From Dichloromethanomonas sp964477085 (lineage in GTDB: Bacteria; Bacillota; Desulfitobacteriia; Desulfitobacteriales; Syntrophobotulaceae): a stretch of 64,000 bases of DNA. A program made the position numbers and the translations under genes. The notes beneath the pieces were generated by a model that had not been told where the DNA came from, ran no database searches, and worked only from the letters and a program-made list of their open reading frames with translations. The DNA lies in contig CAYZDF010000004.1 of the NCBI GenBank assembly GCA_964477085.1, positions 1-64,000 on the forward strand, in the 5' to 3' direction. This document shows, piece by piece, positions 23,616 to 32,780 of the stretch (its first letter is position 1; each line of letters starts with the position of its first letter).

Positions 23616-23828
23616 ATGGCAACAGAGAAAACAGTTTTAAACGTCGAAGGTATGTCTTGCAGTCATTGTGTTAACAGTATCCAAAAAGCAGTGGGTGCAT
23701 TAGAAGGAGTCTCTAAGGTTTATGTGGATCTTGCAGCTAAAACGGTTAGTCTTGAGTATGACAGTGGTATGACAAATCTTGATGTCATCAAAGAAGCCAT
23801 TGATGACCAGGGGTATGATGTCAAATAG
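23616..23828 (+). CDS. copZ: Copper chaperone
   Basis: A single 70-residue HMA domain with GMSCSHC at residues 11-17 and the usual beta-alpha-beta layout ending DDQGYDVK. CopZ delivers Cu(I) to CopA. TTTAGGAGG precedes the start. A 64-base gap from copA suggests the same transcript. Confidence 0.95.
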   Translation: MATEKTVLNVEGMSCSHCVNSIQKAVGALEGVSKVYVDLAAKTVSLEYDSGMTNLDVIKEAIDDQGYDVK

Positions 23829-23861
23829 TAAGGAGTCATAAGGATAAAGGGTGATGAGGAA

Positions 23862-24608
23862 ATGAACCAATTCTCACGGACAGAATTGTTGATAGGCCAG
23901 CAGGGGCTGGAAAAGCTCAAGCAAAGCAAGGTAATTATTTTCGGACTGGGCGGAGTGGGCTCCTATACGGCTGAAGCTTTAGCCAGAACTGGAATCGGCA
24001 GTATGAAGTTGATTGACTTTGATGAGATTTGTTTGACGAATATCAATCGGCAATTACACGCACTTCATTCCACAATCGGACGCTCTAAGGTAGACGTCAT
24101 GAAACAAAGACTGTTGGATATCAACCCTGAAATAGAAATACAAACCTTTCAATCCTTCTATAATCCTGAAGATGCGGACTATTTCCTGTCAGATGAACCT
24201 GACTATGTTATTGACGCTATCGATACGGTAAAAAGCAAAGTGAGCCTGGCCAAACAATGCTATGAACGCAAGATTCCCTTCATCTCCTGTATGGGAGCTG
24301 GTAACCGTCTTGGCGCATCAGAGTTTAGAGTAACCGACATCTCCAAGACAACCGGTTGCCCTCTCGCCAAAGCTGTCAGAAAACTGCTTAAAAAGGAAGG
24401 AATCACGCACGGGTTCAAAGTCGTATTTTCACCAGACCCAGCACTCAAACCTTTGGAATCAGAAGCAAACTGTGCAACCAATTGTATTTGCCCCAGTGGT
24501 GATGCCCACTGCTCTAAGAAACGTCAGATACCTGGTAGTATCGCTTTCGTTCCTTCTGTGGCCGGTTTGCTGATGGCAGGAGAAGTGGTTAGAGATATTT
24601 TAAAATAA
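23862..24608 (+). CDS. tcdA: tRNA threonylcarbamoyladenosine dehydratase
   Basis: A 248-residue E1-like enzyme converting t6A to cyclic ct6A in tRNA. It has the nucleotide-binding GLGGVGSYTAEALARTG near residue 29, the DFDEICLTNINRQLHAL stretch, DAIDTVKSKV and a C-terminal NCATNCICPSGDAHCSKK cysteine region near the Zn-site position. The start follows GATGAGG. It sits 33 bases behind copZ but is functionally unrelated. Confidence 0.92.
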   Translation: MNQFSRTELLIGQQGLEKLKQSKVIIFGLGGVGSYTAEALARTGIGSMKLIDFDEICLTNINRQLHALHSTIGRSKVDVMKQRLLDINPEIEIQTFQSFYNPEDADYFLSDEPDYVIDAIDTVKSKVSLAKQCYERKIPFISCMGAGNRLGASEFRVTDISKTTGCPLAKAVRKLLKKEGITHGFKVVFSPDPALKPLESEANCATNCICPSGDAHCSKKRQIPGSIAFVPSVAGLLMAGEVVRDILK

Positions 24609-24626
24609 CGTTATTAGTGCTATGTA

Positions 24627-24902
24627 TTGGATCAGACCTTGAACTCTGTGAGTATGGCCAGAGCCACTTATATCCGTAAGATTGCTGTACAGCCCCATGA
24701 TGTCTCGCCAACGCTTTCTTTAGGCTTGAGTATCGACCACATTGTTTCCATGTTCATCCCGGCTCTGGGTGGTTTAGTCTGGTATGCTGGAGGCTCAAGT
24801 GGCTATCAATACGTTTCTTTGGGTGGAGCGGTGATTGCTCTGCTCAACCTTCTGTCAACACGCAGAATAAGGATGAACAGGGAGGGAGAAAGAGCTGACT
24901 AG
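24627..24902 (+). pseudogene. MFS transporter C-terminal remnant
   Basis: The frame encodes only the last two membrane segments of a major facilitator permease: RATYIRKIAVQPHDVSPTLS, then SIDHIVSMFIPALGGLVW and YVSLGGAVIALLNLLS. The other ten segments are missing and there is no ribosome site. It is probably the relic of a deletion. Confidence 0.7.
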
Positions 24903-24908
24903 AGTTCC

Positions 24909-25388
24909 TTAATGACTGGGAACACTCAGAATGACCTCTTGTCCGTCATGTTCGTAGATCTTGATGTGATCTGCACCTTCTTCAACCGAAGGTGGTTGAA
25001 AACCACGGAACATAGCTGCTATGACCTTCTCGGGTACGTGACGCTCTCTGAGAGCGTTCTGGGCTAGAGCCTTCTCTAAAGAGCATTTAACCCAATGAAT
25101 AGTTACTTCCGCGTCATAACGTTTAGCAAGGCGGATATAGCGCATTCTCTTTTTTTTAGTAATATTGGTAGAATCGAGAATCACATCATGTTGATGGGCT
25201 AACATATAACGGATGATCATCTCAGCGACTTTAAACACCAGTTTATCGTGTTTAAGATCAGATTCATCGTTCCACAGGAATTTTCGGATCTGATCAGTAG
25301 ACACCACATAACCTGGCAGTCGTGAAACTAAGGTAGACTTTCCACAACCGGGGATCCCACATAAGAGATGAAATTCCATGTCAATCAC
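24909..25388 (-). CDS. ATP-binding kinase-like protein (AAA_33 / PNKP-like)
   Basis: A 159-residue P-loop protein: Walker A GIPGCGKST (about residues 11-19), VSTDQIRK, VILDSTN as a Walker-B-like segment, and RERHVPEKVI as a lid-like basic region. Domains of this kind phosphorylate nucleic acid ends or small molecules. Substrate unknown. GTG 25388 is the longest start; ATG 25379 also fits and no strong ribosome site separates them. Confidence 0.75.
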   Translation of the reverse strand: MIDMEFHLLCGIPGCGKSTLVSRLPGYVVSTDQIRKFLWNDESDLKHDKLVFKVAEMIIRYMLAHQHDVILDSTNITKKKRMRYIRLAKRYDAEVTIHWVKCSLEKALAQNALRERHVPEKVIAAMFRGFQPPSVEEGADHIKIYEHDGQEVILSVPSH

Positions 25389-25574
25389 ACCAATCGATAG
25401 ATTTTGAATTCAGAGCAAAATAGCAAGTCATATCTGCGGATTCTTTGTAGTAGTTTTGGTGAATATTTACAGGTGTTAGTAGTATTGGCTATTAAGACTT
25501 TCCTTATTAGCCCGAAATGAGTTTTAACCCTGTAAAGATATAATGGATAACGTATTTGGAGATGATAGGGACAG

Positions 25575-25829
25575 ATGTGCTATGTCTATATTGTTGAATG
25601 TAAAGATGGGACACTTTATACAGGTTGGACGTCTGATATCAAAAAAAGACTGGCTGAGCATAATCAGGGGAAGGGAGCCAAGTATACCCGGGCTCGATAT
25701 CCCGTCGTTTTAAAATATCTTGAAAAATTAAAGAGCAAGCAAGAGGCTTGCAAACGCGAATATACAATCAAGCAGCTGTCACGAGTCGAAAAACTAGAAT
25801 TAATCCAGGAAACACCTAAAACTAATTAG
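25575..25829 (+). CDS. GIY-YIG nuclease family protein (UPF0213-like)
   Basis: An 84-residue stand-alone GIY-YIG domain: YVYIVECKDGTLYTGWT, RLAEHNQGKGAKYTRAR and a C-terminal KREYTIKQLSR helix. The catalytic tyrosines and arginine positions are retained. Members are small conserved proteins of unclear biological role. Confidence 0.88.
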   Translation: MCYVYIVECKDGTLYTGWTSDIKKRLAEHNQGKGAKYTRARYPVVLKYLEKLKSKQEACKREYTIKQLSRVEKLELIQETPKTN

Positions 25830-25929
25830 GGTGTTTGTTTTTCAAAAGATTGCCGAAAATGAAATCGAATAATAGTAGGTTATAAGTAAATAATAATGAA
25901 GAAATCTAAAAGATATGGAGGTCACTAGC

Positions 25930-26106
25930 ATGAAAGTTAAGAAAATGCAGGGTCCCAACACAGGCATCAAGTGCGTAGTCAATACTTGCTATTATTATAT
26001 GGAAGGTGATCATTGCTCAGCAGAAAGGATCGAAGTTCAGCCTCGCAATGCATCTAATTCCGATCAGACTGACTGCGCAACCTTCATTAAGCACAGCGAA
26101 TTCTAA
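25930..26106 (+). CDS. DUF1540 protein
   Basis: Fifty-eight residues with a DUF1540 cysteine pattern (C18, C23, C32 and C51, in IKCVVNTCYYY, DHCSAERI and TDCATF). The family is typical of sporulating Clostridia and may bind metal. ATG 25930 follows GGAGGT; an upstream in-frame ATG overlaps that site. Confidence 0.82.
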   Translation: MKVKKMQGPNTGIKCVVNTCYYYMEGDHCSAERIEVQPRNASNSDQTDCATFIKHSEF

Positions 26107-26124
26107 ACAAACGTCTTGATATTA

Positions 26125-26155
26125 ACGGGGTGTATCAAAACTTGATACACCCCGT
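26125..26155 (+). terminator. Terminator after DUF1540 gene
   Basis: Perfect 14-base arms ACGGGGTGTATCAA (26125-26138) and TTGATACACCCCGT (26142-26155), then TTCATT. Confidence 0.8.
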
Positions 26156-26260
26156 TTCATTAAATAAGGATAGAATATAAAAATTTTATGGGAAAAGTTT
26201 CCAAAAAGTCCTGCGCTCATACGATATATAGACATCTTACTAGGGATAGGAGGGAGAGAT

Positions 26261-26359
26261 ATGTTCTTTGGTTGGGGATATCCTTTTTTCTGGGGCTACC
26301 CATTCTTTGGATTTGGATTTGGTTATCCGAGACACAGAGGTCGTAGATGGTGGTATTAA
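26261..26359 (+). CDS. Short Gly/Trp/Phe-rich protein
   Basis: A 32-residue product, MFFGWGYPFFWGYPFFGFGF then GYPRHRGRRWWY, after a perfect AGGAGG seven bases upstream, and followed by a terminator at 26443-26470. The composition is extreme (aromatic plus glycine, basic tail). Similar small proteins are common but uncharacterised in Firmicutes and are often linked to spores or the envelope. It is too short for usual gene finders. Confidence 0.65.
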   Translation: MFFGWGYPFFWGYPFFGFGFGYPRHRGRRWWY

Positions 26360-26442
26360 GATATAGATAGAACGACGTAATTTTGATATAATTTAAGAAT
26401 AGTTAATTAATTTATTAAAAGTAAAACTTATATCAATAGCTT

Positions 26443-26470
26443 AAACCTTAGTCCGGTCAGACTAAGGTTT
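26443..26470 (+). terminator. Terminator after the 32-residue gene
   Basis: Arms AAACCTTAGTC (26443-26453) and GACTAAGGTTT (26460-26470), followed by ATTTGTTG. Confidence 0.75.
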
Positions 26471-26620
26471 ATTTGTTGTAATCATTTATTTGTCTAACAT
26501 TTGAGAATATAATAGAGTCGGTAGCAAGTCATTATTTAAGACGAATTAAGTGAGTCAATCACAGTTCAATCAAAATGATTAAGGCTATACGATCCAAATA
26601 TTCTAGGAGGTTTTGTTAAT

Positions 26621-26824
26621 ATGGTTGGTGCAAGTATGATGTTTCTAACTCTCGCTTTCTTCCTTCTGGTCGGTCTGATTTTGAATGTTGTGACTAGTAT
26701 TTGGGCATACCGTGATTCTTTGAGAAAAGGGAACAGCAAAGAATATGCTCTGGTAGTGCTGATAGGGACACTTATCTTTCCGATATTAGGTTTAATTGTT
26801 TACCTGATTATTCGAAACGATTAG
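26621..26824 (+). CDS. Small two-segment membrane protein
   Basis: Sixty-seven residues: segment one MMFLTLAFFLLVGLILNVV, a loop with WAYRDSLRKGNSKEYA, and segment two LVVLIGTLIFPILGLIVYLII. The layout resembles the PLDc_N-like phospholipase leader domain. CTAGGAGG precedes ATG 26621. Function unknown. A terminator AGACCC / GGGTCT with T-run follows at about 26890-26910. Confidence 0.7.
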   Translation: MVGASMMFLTLAFFLLVGLILNVVTSIWAYRDSLRKGNSKEYALVVLIGTLIFPILGLIVYLIIRND

Positions 26825-26986
26825 TGTTCTATGTGTGAAGCTTACTATGGTAATCCATTAAACTTTTAATAAAGATGATGATATTTTTTAGACCCTAAAA
26901 GGGTCTTTTCTTTAGATATGTTTCTTGAGGAAATTCTACGGTAACAGATATCGGTCTTAGGAGTAACGATCCTTTATTTATCAGCT

Positions 26987-27394
26987 TTAGTCGGTAACCT
27001 GTATGTTTTCAACATCAATGGCCTGGTCACTGGCAATAATTAAACCAATACTTCCTTCTAAGTCAGGATCGTGAACGATGGTATAGGGGATATTCATTTT
27101 AGAAGCTAATTTCTGATACTTAGCTCTAAATCGATGATCGATTCCCCCGTGGATTAGCATCTTTCTCGATCTTTTGTCTTCTAATGCTGTTTTCACTTCG
27201 GGGTAAATGTTTTTTTTCATCACTTGGCCTTTACTTATGGATAGGAGTATGCGCTCACGGAACTCTCCTAAATGATGCCTTTTCTCTTCCAACTTAAGTT
27301 GGGGAGGACCCTGAAGTCCCACAGAAATTGTTTTTTCTAATTCTGTCTTATTGGCTAAATTCTTGATCGCTTCTTTATAGACATCGTTTTCCAA
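26987..27394 (-). CDS. DUF1694 (YueI-type) protein
   Basis: About 135 residues: ENDVYKEAIKNLANKTELEK, GEFRERILLSISKGQ, VMKKNIYPEVKTAL, GGIDHRFRAKYQKLA and GLIIASDQAIDVENI. This matches the YueI/DUF1694 family, related to the L7Ae-like fold; role unknown. TTG 27394 is chosen because AGGAG lies eight bases upstream; the open frame extends to 27454 without a ribosome site. Confidence 0.82.
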   Translation of the reverse strand: MENDVYKEAIKNLANKTELEKTISVGLQGPPQLKLEEKRHHLGEFRERILLSISKGQVMKKNIYPEVKTALEDKRSRKMLIHGGIDHRFRAKYQKLASKMNIPYTIVHDPDLEGSIGLIIASDQAIDVENIQVTD

Positions 27395-27478
27395 TTGGTT
27401 CACTCCTATCTCAATGTGCCTGAACCTTAGAACTTTCCTTTGCAGTATCCCCAACTGGTTTGGCTTTAAACGCTCTCT

Positions 27479-27826
27479 TTATGCGTTTTTATTTTTGTTG
27501 ATAAAGACTAATCCCACGAGAAAGAGTGCCAAGGAAAAGAATAAGCTCCAAGGTATAAAAAGGGCTAAGATAATAGCGGGAAGGATATAGATAATGGAGA
27601 GAAGCCGAAATAACTTTTGGTAATAAGAGAAAAGATTATCTTTATAGATGAATAATCCCGCTGTTGAAAATAGCCAGGATACCATACAGGAAATAATCAA
27701 AACAAACATCATTTCTACAGGCAGCTGAGGATCCGGTTCTCCCCAGTTAATCTGAAAGAGTACTAGCAGGGCACCTATTCCTAAAGGAATAAATGGGAAA
27801 ATCCTTCCCAGAAGCTTCTGATTCAT
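27479..27826 (-). CDS. Hypothetical membrane protein
   Basis: A 115-residue protein with about four segments (FPFIPLGIGALLVLFQI; MMFVLIISCMVSWLFSTAGLFIY; LFRLLSIIYILPAIILALFIPW; LFFSLALFLVGLVFI). No family is recognised. AGGAGGAGAG precedes ATG 27826. Confidence 0.65.
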   Translation of the reverse strand: MNQKLLGRIFPFIPLGIGALLVLFQINWGEPDPQLPVEMMFVLIISCMVSWLFSTAGLFIYKDNLFSYYQKLFRLLSIIYILPAIILALFIPWSLFFSLALFLVGLVFINKNKNA

Positions 27827-27956
27827 CAGACTCTCCTCCTGAACCGCGATTAAACGGTGTTTCTTTGTTCTATTCTAATATATAGATATCCTGCCTGTAA
27901 TATGAAAAATGGAACAGAACTTTGTCTGTTCCTGTTATACTATTCCTGCAGGAAGC

Positions 27957-28271
27957 TTACTGTAAAGGCATACCGGAATCACTCTCATATCGCTGAATCA
28001 AGGGATGAAGCATGACTGCAGTGGCCAGACCAAGATAAGCAGAAATAAAACCGAAGCTTAAAAAAGTGATAATTCCGGATAAGCTGATACTTAGCGGGTG
28101 ATGATACAGGAATACAGCTAAACCACACCAAAATCCCTGGCAAAATGGGCATCCAAATAATTTCCGGAAGAAGTATCCCTTCTTCTTGAGGGACTCTCTA
28201 ATTCCTTTAAAAAGTATAAAGTCAAAAACAAAGAAACGGATGCTTAATGCTAATAGAAATTCTAAAACCAT
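27957..28271 (-). CDS. DUF1360 membrane protein
   Basis: A 104-residue protein whose central motif LFGCPFCQGFWCGL fits the DUF1360 family, flanked by hydrophobic segments (LLALSIRFFVFDFIL; GIITFLSFGFISAYLGLA). Homologues occur in Bacillus and Clostridia, often linked to sporulation; the exact role is not known. Confidence 0.75.
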   Translation of the reverse strand: MVLEFLLALSIRFFVFDFILFKGIRESLKKKGYFFRKLFGCPFCQGFWCGLAVFLYHHPLSISLSGIITFLSFGFISAYLGLATAVMLHPLIQRYESDSGMPLQ

Positions 28272-28338
28272 AGGAAGTCACCTTTATCTAATATTTTTAA
28301 CAATTTATGGAAAAATGTAAACGCTTGTTACAATAAAA

Positions 28339-28359
28339 CCAACTGTATTACACAGTTGG
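28339..28359 (-). terminator. typA terminator
   Basis: Arms CCAACTGT (28339-28346) / ACAGTTGG (28352-28359); on the minus strand a TTTTATTG tail follows, directly downstream of typA. Confidence 0.7.
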
Positions 28360-28464
28360 CTTTCTGAAGAACAGGAGTCATATTATTTTCACAATATTAT
28401 ATTTGATGATAGTTGAAAAAGGAAAATCTTAATCGATTAGTTTAATATTTAGCACCGATATTCT

Positions 28465-30294
28465 TTACTTCCCGCCTAAAGCTCTTTGCTTCTCAAACCG
28501 AACCCTGGCGTTTTTATCCAAATATTTTTTGCGCAATCGAATATTGACTGGAGTTACCTCGACGAATTCGTCATCATTGATATATTCCAAAGCTTCTTCC
28601 AGGCCCAGTATTCTTGGCGGTTCCAGCCTCAGGCTATCATCTGCACCGCTCGCCCGCATATTGGTTAATTGTTTTTTGCGCGTCACATTGAGATCCAGAT
28701 CCTGTTCTCTGGAGTTTTCGCCTACTATCATGCCTTCATACACTTTCGTACCGGGATCAATAAACATCCGGCCACGATCCTGCAGCTGATACAAGGCGTA
28801 ACTGGTAGCTTCTCCCGGATCAGAAGCGACAAGGGCTCCTCTGCTGCGTCCCTGGATTTCACCCTTGTATGGCTGATATGAGTGGAAGACATGAGCCATA
28901 ATACCTTCTCCCCTGGTCTCAGTTAAGAAGTCCCCCCTGAAACCGATTAAACCTCGGGCAGGGATCAAAAACTCCAAACGGGTAATACCACCGGGCAGAT
29001 TGATCATATTTTGCATCTCTGCTTTGCGTGACCCTAACAACTCGATGACCGTGCCTGTTACCGTATCGGGAATGTCACAGGTGAGATGCTCATAGGGTTC
29101 ACAGCGTACACCATTGACATCTTTAAGGATGACCTCTGGTTTCGATACCTGAAGTTCAAACCCTTCACGGCGCATATTCTCAATCAGAATAGACAAATGC
29201 AGTTCTCCTCGGCCGGAGACCTGGAAAGAATCAGCATTATCTGTTTCTTCCACACGTAGGCTGACATTGGTCTCAATTTCTTTAAATAATCTTTCCCGAA
29301 GTTTACGAGAAGTGACGTGTTTTCCTTCGGTTCCGGCAAAAGGACTGGTATTAACCATGAACATCATGGTGAGTGTTGGTTCGTCGATCTCGATGGTTGG
29401 CAGAGCTTCGGGGTTAAGTGCACAGGTTATGGTCTCACCAATGTTAATGTTAGGGATACCATTAATAGCTACAATATCGCCAGCATTAGCCTCAAAGACA
29501 TCAACCCGATTGAGTCCTTCAAAGGTGAAGATTTTTCCGACTTTAACTTTCTCTAGAGACAGATCTCTCTTAATAACTCCTACTGGTGTGTTAGCCAGGA
29601 GTTTTCCTCGAAAAATACGGCCGATGGCGATTTTACCAAGGTAGTCGTTATAATCCAGGGTGGTAACAAGCATCTGCAAAGGGCTGTCAGGATCGCATTC
29701 CGGAGCAGGAATATTTTTAAGAATAGTCTCAAATAAAGGGACTAAGTCATTTGCCATATCATCCGGTTCATAGCCTGCAATTCCCTGTCTGGCTGAGGTA
29801 TAGACGACGGAAAAGTCTAACTGCTCCTCATTGGCACCCAACTGTAAGAACAGCTCCAGTACTTCATCCACAACTTCATAAGCACGGGCCTCAGGACGGT
29901 CAATCTTATTGATGACAACTATCGGTTTAAGATCCAATTCCAGAGCTTTTCTTAAAACGAATTTGGTCTGAGGCATAGGACCTTCGAAAGCATCTACGAC
30001 CAAAAGGACACCATCGACCATCTTTAAGACGCGTTCTACCTCTCCGCCAAAATCAGCATGTCCAGGGGTATCAACAATATTGATTTTGATTCCCTGCCAA
30101 TTTATGGCGGTGTTTTTAGCCAGTATTGTAATGCCGCGTTCTCTTTCTAAGTCATTTGAATCCATAACGCGTTCTTCAACTTGTTCGTTGGCGCGGAATA
30201 CACCACTTTGTTTCAGCATAACATCTACTAGGCTTGTCTTTCCATGATCAACATGGGCGATAATCGCTAAGTTTCTCAGATTTGCTGGCTGCAT
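28465..30294 (-). CDS. typA: Ribosome-associated GTPase TypA/BipA
   Basis: A 609-residue translational GTPase. G1 AHVDHGKTS (about residues 13-21), switch RERGITI, G3 DTPGHADF, G4 NKIDR; then EF-G-like domains II and III, and the TypA-specific C-terminal domain with GLIGFRGDFLTETRGEG. It acts on the ribosome in assembly and stress adaptation. Full length and intact. It stands alone, with its own terminator. Confidence 0.96.
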   Translation of the reverse strand: MQPANLRNLAIIAHVDHGKTSLVDVMLKQSGVFRANEQVEERVMDSNDLERERGITILAKNTAINWQGIKINIVDTPGHADFGGEVERVLKMVDGVLLVVDAFEGPMPQTKFVLRKALELDLKPIVVINKIDRPEARAYEVVDEVLELFLQLGANEEQLDFSVVYTSARQGIAGYEPDDMANDLVPLFETILKNIPAPECDPDSPLQMLVTTLDYNDYLGKIAIGRIFRGKLLANTPVGVIKRDLSLEKVKVGKIFTFEGLNRVDVFEANAGDIVAINGIPNINIGETITCALNPEALPTIEIDEPTLTMMFMVNTSPFAGTEGKHVTSRKLRERLFKEIETNVSLRVEETDNADSFQVSGRGELHLSILIENMRREGFELQVSKPEVILKDVNGVRCEPYEHLTCDIPDTVTGTVIELLGSRKAEMQNMINLPGGITRLEFLIPARGLIGFRGDFLTETRGEGIMAHVFHSYQPYKGEIQGRSRGALVASDPGEATSYALYQLQDRGRMFIDPGTKVYEGMIVGENSREQDLDLNVTRKKQLTNMRASGADDSLRLEPPRILGLEEALEYINDDEFVEVTPVNIRLRKKYLDKNARVRFEKQRALGGK

Positions 30295-30498
30295 TTTAAT
30301 TTTCTCCTGTCATCTATATTAAATAGGTTTGTATTGAACTCTAAAATATAACAATTTAGAGGCACAACCTTTAATATTATAATACTTTTCGTTAGATTTT
30401 CAAATTAATTATGAGTAAAACATAAGTAAATATTGATGGAGTATGACAACATACTCATAATAAACCTTATTTTTTAAGTGATTAAGAGGGCTCTTAAC

Positions 30499-30527
30499 TT
30501 GCGTAACACCATTGAGAACGGTATAAT
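30499..30527 (+). promoter_or_regulatory. Promoter of CHAP gene
   Basis: TTGCGT (30499-30504), 17-base spacer, TATAAT (30522-30527), 46 bases before the start codon. The spacing is ideal for the housekeeping sigma factor. Confidence 0.7.
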
Positions 30528-30573
30528 TTCTCATGTCTTTTAGTTTTTACTTCATTGGCTCAGGAGGGCATAG

Positions 30574-31287
30574 ATGAGACACAGACAACATTGTAACGAC
30601 TTTCAATTGTCCAAGAGGGTAACCAGAAGAGGAAGGAAACCAGTTAAGATGGGCTTGGTTCTCATCGTTATGGCAGTAATGATTGTCACTGGCTCCAGAA
30701 TAATATCCTCTCACAAAGCTTCGATTGATCCCAGCTATGGTTCACAACATACGGTGAATGTCCAGGCTAATACTAACGGTATGAAAGCTGCTCGTCAAAG
30801 TGAAGTACAAGCTGGTACTAAGATTGATTCATATAAAGGAGTTGCAGTCTATTCCAACGGAAGTAATTTTATGTCCAGTCATGGTCTGAGCTATAGCGAA
30901 GATGGTTATTATTACGGTTATAAGTGGCAGTGTGTGGAATATGTCAAACGATTCTACTACGAAAAACTTGGGCACCAAATGCCGGATGGTGCTGGACATG
31001 CCAAGTATTTTTTTAATCCCATGCTGGAACAGGGCGATTTTAATGAGCAACGAGGCTTGACCCAGTATCAGAATGGTGGAAATATTAGCCCTAAAGAAGA
31101 TGATTTGCTTGTATTTAATGATGGGGTTTACGGCCATGTCGCGATTATCAGTGAAGTTGAAGATGGTTGGATAGAAGTTATTCAACAAAACTCTGAAGTC
31201 TCCAGAGAAAGATATAAGCTTAAGAAGAAGAACGGCAATTATTATATTGAAGGAGAACGCCAACCGGCAGGATGGCTAAGAATTTGA
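30574..31287 (+). CDS. CHAP-domain protein (putative amidase/endopeptidase)
   Basis: A 237-residue exported protein: basic N-terminus, one membrane segment (MGLVLIVMAVMIVTGSRII), a linker, then a CHAP domain with the catalytic cysteine in KWQCVEYVKRF and histidine in YGHVAIISEV. CHAP enzymes cleave amide bonds in peptidoglycan or glutathionylspermidine. Location probably membrane-anchored, facing outside. A terminator AGACAGC / GCTGTCT with T-run follows at 31294-31313. Confidence 0.85.
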   Translation: MRHRQHCNDFQLSKRVTRRGRKPVKMGLVLIVMAVMIVTGSRIISSHKASIDPSYGSQHTVNVQANTNGMKAARQSEVQAGTKIDSYKGVAVYSNGSNFMSSHGLSYSEDGYYYGYKWQCVEYVKRFYYEKLGHQMPDGAGHAKYFFNPMLEQGDFNEQRGLTQYQNGGNISPKEDDLLVFNDGVYGHVAIISEVEDGWIEVIQQNSEVSRERYKLKKKNGNYYIEGERQPAGWLRI

Positions 31288-31293
31288 ATTTCC

Positions 31294-31320
31294 AGACAGC
31301 TTAAAGGCTGTCTTTTCTTT
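31294..31320 (+). terminator. Terminator of CHAP gene
   Basis: Arms AGACAGC (31294-31300) / GCTGTCT (31307-31313), followed by TTTCTTTTTC. Confidence 0.75.
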
Positions 31321-31505
31321 TTCATATTATTCTTCATCATCTTAAGTTACGCTCTGTATTTGTATTATGTTCAGGCTTCATACATTTAGGTTATCCTTAT
31401 CCAAGTTGTTTTATTGAAAAATTCTTTTAGCGATTTTGTAATATTTCAAAGCAATTATTGGAAATAATACTATCGTAAAGTTTATTGATAAAGGAGTATC
31501 TCAGG

Positions 31506-32147
31506 ATGAGAATTCCCAATCATATCGGTGTAATTCCGGATGGCAACAGAAGATGGGCTGTTGAACGTGGTATGACCAAAGAAATGGGATATCAGGAAGG
31601 CCTGGAACCGGGACTTAAAATTCTAAAGCTTTGTCAGAAAGCCGGAGTTAAAGAATTGACGTATTATGGGTTTACTGCGGACAATACAAAGAGGCCAGCA
31701 GCTCAAACGAAAGCATTTGTTCAAGCCTGTATCGATGCCATAGAGTTAATAGCAAACGAAGATGTCTCACTGCTTGTTATAGGCAACACAGAGTCTAAGG
31801 TTTTTCCGAAGGAACTTCTTCCGTATACCAATCGTACAAACTTTGGTAAAGGCGGAATTAAGGTAAACTTCCTGGTCAACTATGGTTGGGAGTGGGATCT
31901 TGGAAATCTTATTGCCAGTGAACAAAAAAGGACTCAAATTTTAAAGTCAATTAAATCTAATGATGTTTCCCGGGTAGATCTGTTGATACGATGGGGAGGT
32001 CGAAGACGTTTAAGCGGTTTCCTGCCGGCCCAATGTGTCTATGCTGATTTCTTTGTAATTGATGAATATTGGCCTGATTTTAAGGATGATCATTTTTACG
32101 CAGCCTTAAATTGGTATAATACTCAGGATATAACTTTAGGTGGCTAA
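31506..32147 (+). CDS. UppS-like cis-prenyltransferase
   Basis: A 213-residue member of the undecaprenyl diphosphate synthase family: HIGVIPDGNRRWA (Asp-Gly-Asn-Arg-Arg motif), LTYYGFTADNTKRPAAQ, and the C-terminal RWGGRRRLSGFLP and ADFFVIDEYWPDF. Normal UppS proteins have about 240 to 250 residues and RTSGE...RLS; here RWGGRRRLSG departs from RTSGE, so it may be a divergent paralogue rather than the housekeeping enzyme. ATG 31506 follows AAAGGAG. Confidence 0.8.
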   Translation: MRIPNHIGVIPDGNRRWAVERGMTKEMGYQEGLEPGLKILKLCQKAGVKELTYYGFTADNTKRPAAQTKAFVQACIDAIELIANEDVSLLVIGNTESKVFPKELLPYTNRTNFGKGGIKVNFLVNYGWEWDLGNLIASEQKRTQILKSIKSNDVSRVDLLIRWGGRRRLSGFLPAQCVYADFFVIDEYWPDFKDDHFYAALNWYNTQDITLGG

Positions 32148-32227
32148 GAGGGAAACGGTAGATTTTTAAACATATTAAGAATGGTAGATATAGGTGATAA
32201 GGTTATTTACAGATAGAAAAGATTAAC

Positions 32228-32251
32228 CGGTCTTATTAAAAAGACCGGTAT
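32228..32251 (+). terminator. Terminator after UppS-like gene
   Basis: ACCGGTCTT / AAGACCGGT hairpin with loop ATTAAA, followed by ATTTGTATT. Confidence 0.6.
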
Positions 32252-32282
32252 TTGTATTGGTACAGATATCTTAAGCCATCTG

Positions 32283-32597
32283 CTAGGCATGTCGAAAAAG
32301 ATGAGAGTATAAAGCTTGATCCATAAGAGAGTTATAATGATGGTTATGCTGATTATCGATGGTCGTCTGTCCATAATATTGATGGGTGTGTCCCCCTCCT
32401 GCTAAAGGAATGGCTGGGCCACTAACCCCGTGAAAGTAATGAACATGGCCAAAGTCATAGGTGGTGACTCCCTGATAATGATGAACATGACTGGTTCCTG
32501 TTGGAATTTCTACTCCGCTTGTACCAGCCATTTGATGAACATGGCCTCGGTCGAAAGTGGTTATATTCTTAAAACGATGGACATGAAATGAATACAC
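32283..32597 (-). CDS. YmaF-family His-rich protein
   Basis: A 104-residue protein with repeated HVH/HxH units: FHVHRF, FDRGHVHQM, TSHVHHYQG, FGHVHYFHG, GGHTHQYYG, NQHNHHY. The spacing of about 18 residues gives five to six repeats, typical of YmaF, which is thought to bind metal or lie on the spore surface. No signal peptide is seen. The start is at 32597 after GGGGAGG. Confidence 0.8.
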   Translation of the reverse strand: MYSFHVHRFKNITTFDRGHVHQMAGTSGVEIPTGTSHVHHYQGVTTYDFGHVHYFHGVSGPAIPLAGGGHTHQYYGQTTIDNQHNHHYNSLMDQALYSHLFRHA

Positions 32598-32780
32598 TTA
32601 AACACCTCCCCAAAAAAGATATAAACGAGGAACATATTTCCAATAAACAGATATGATATGTATATGCTAACCTTGTCAATGATGTCCATCTTAGTAGTAT
32701 GAGCTGGTAAGAGTGTCCTAATTATAAGACTTGACAGATGAGCATATGATTTGTTACTATTGAATGCAATAATCCAAAAT

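Noticed and set aside
28486..29644. Plus-strand frames antisense to typA
   Set aside because: Shadows of a strongly conserved gene on the other strand.
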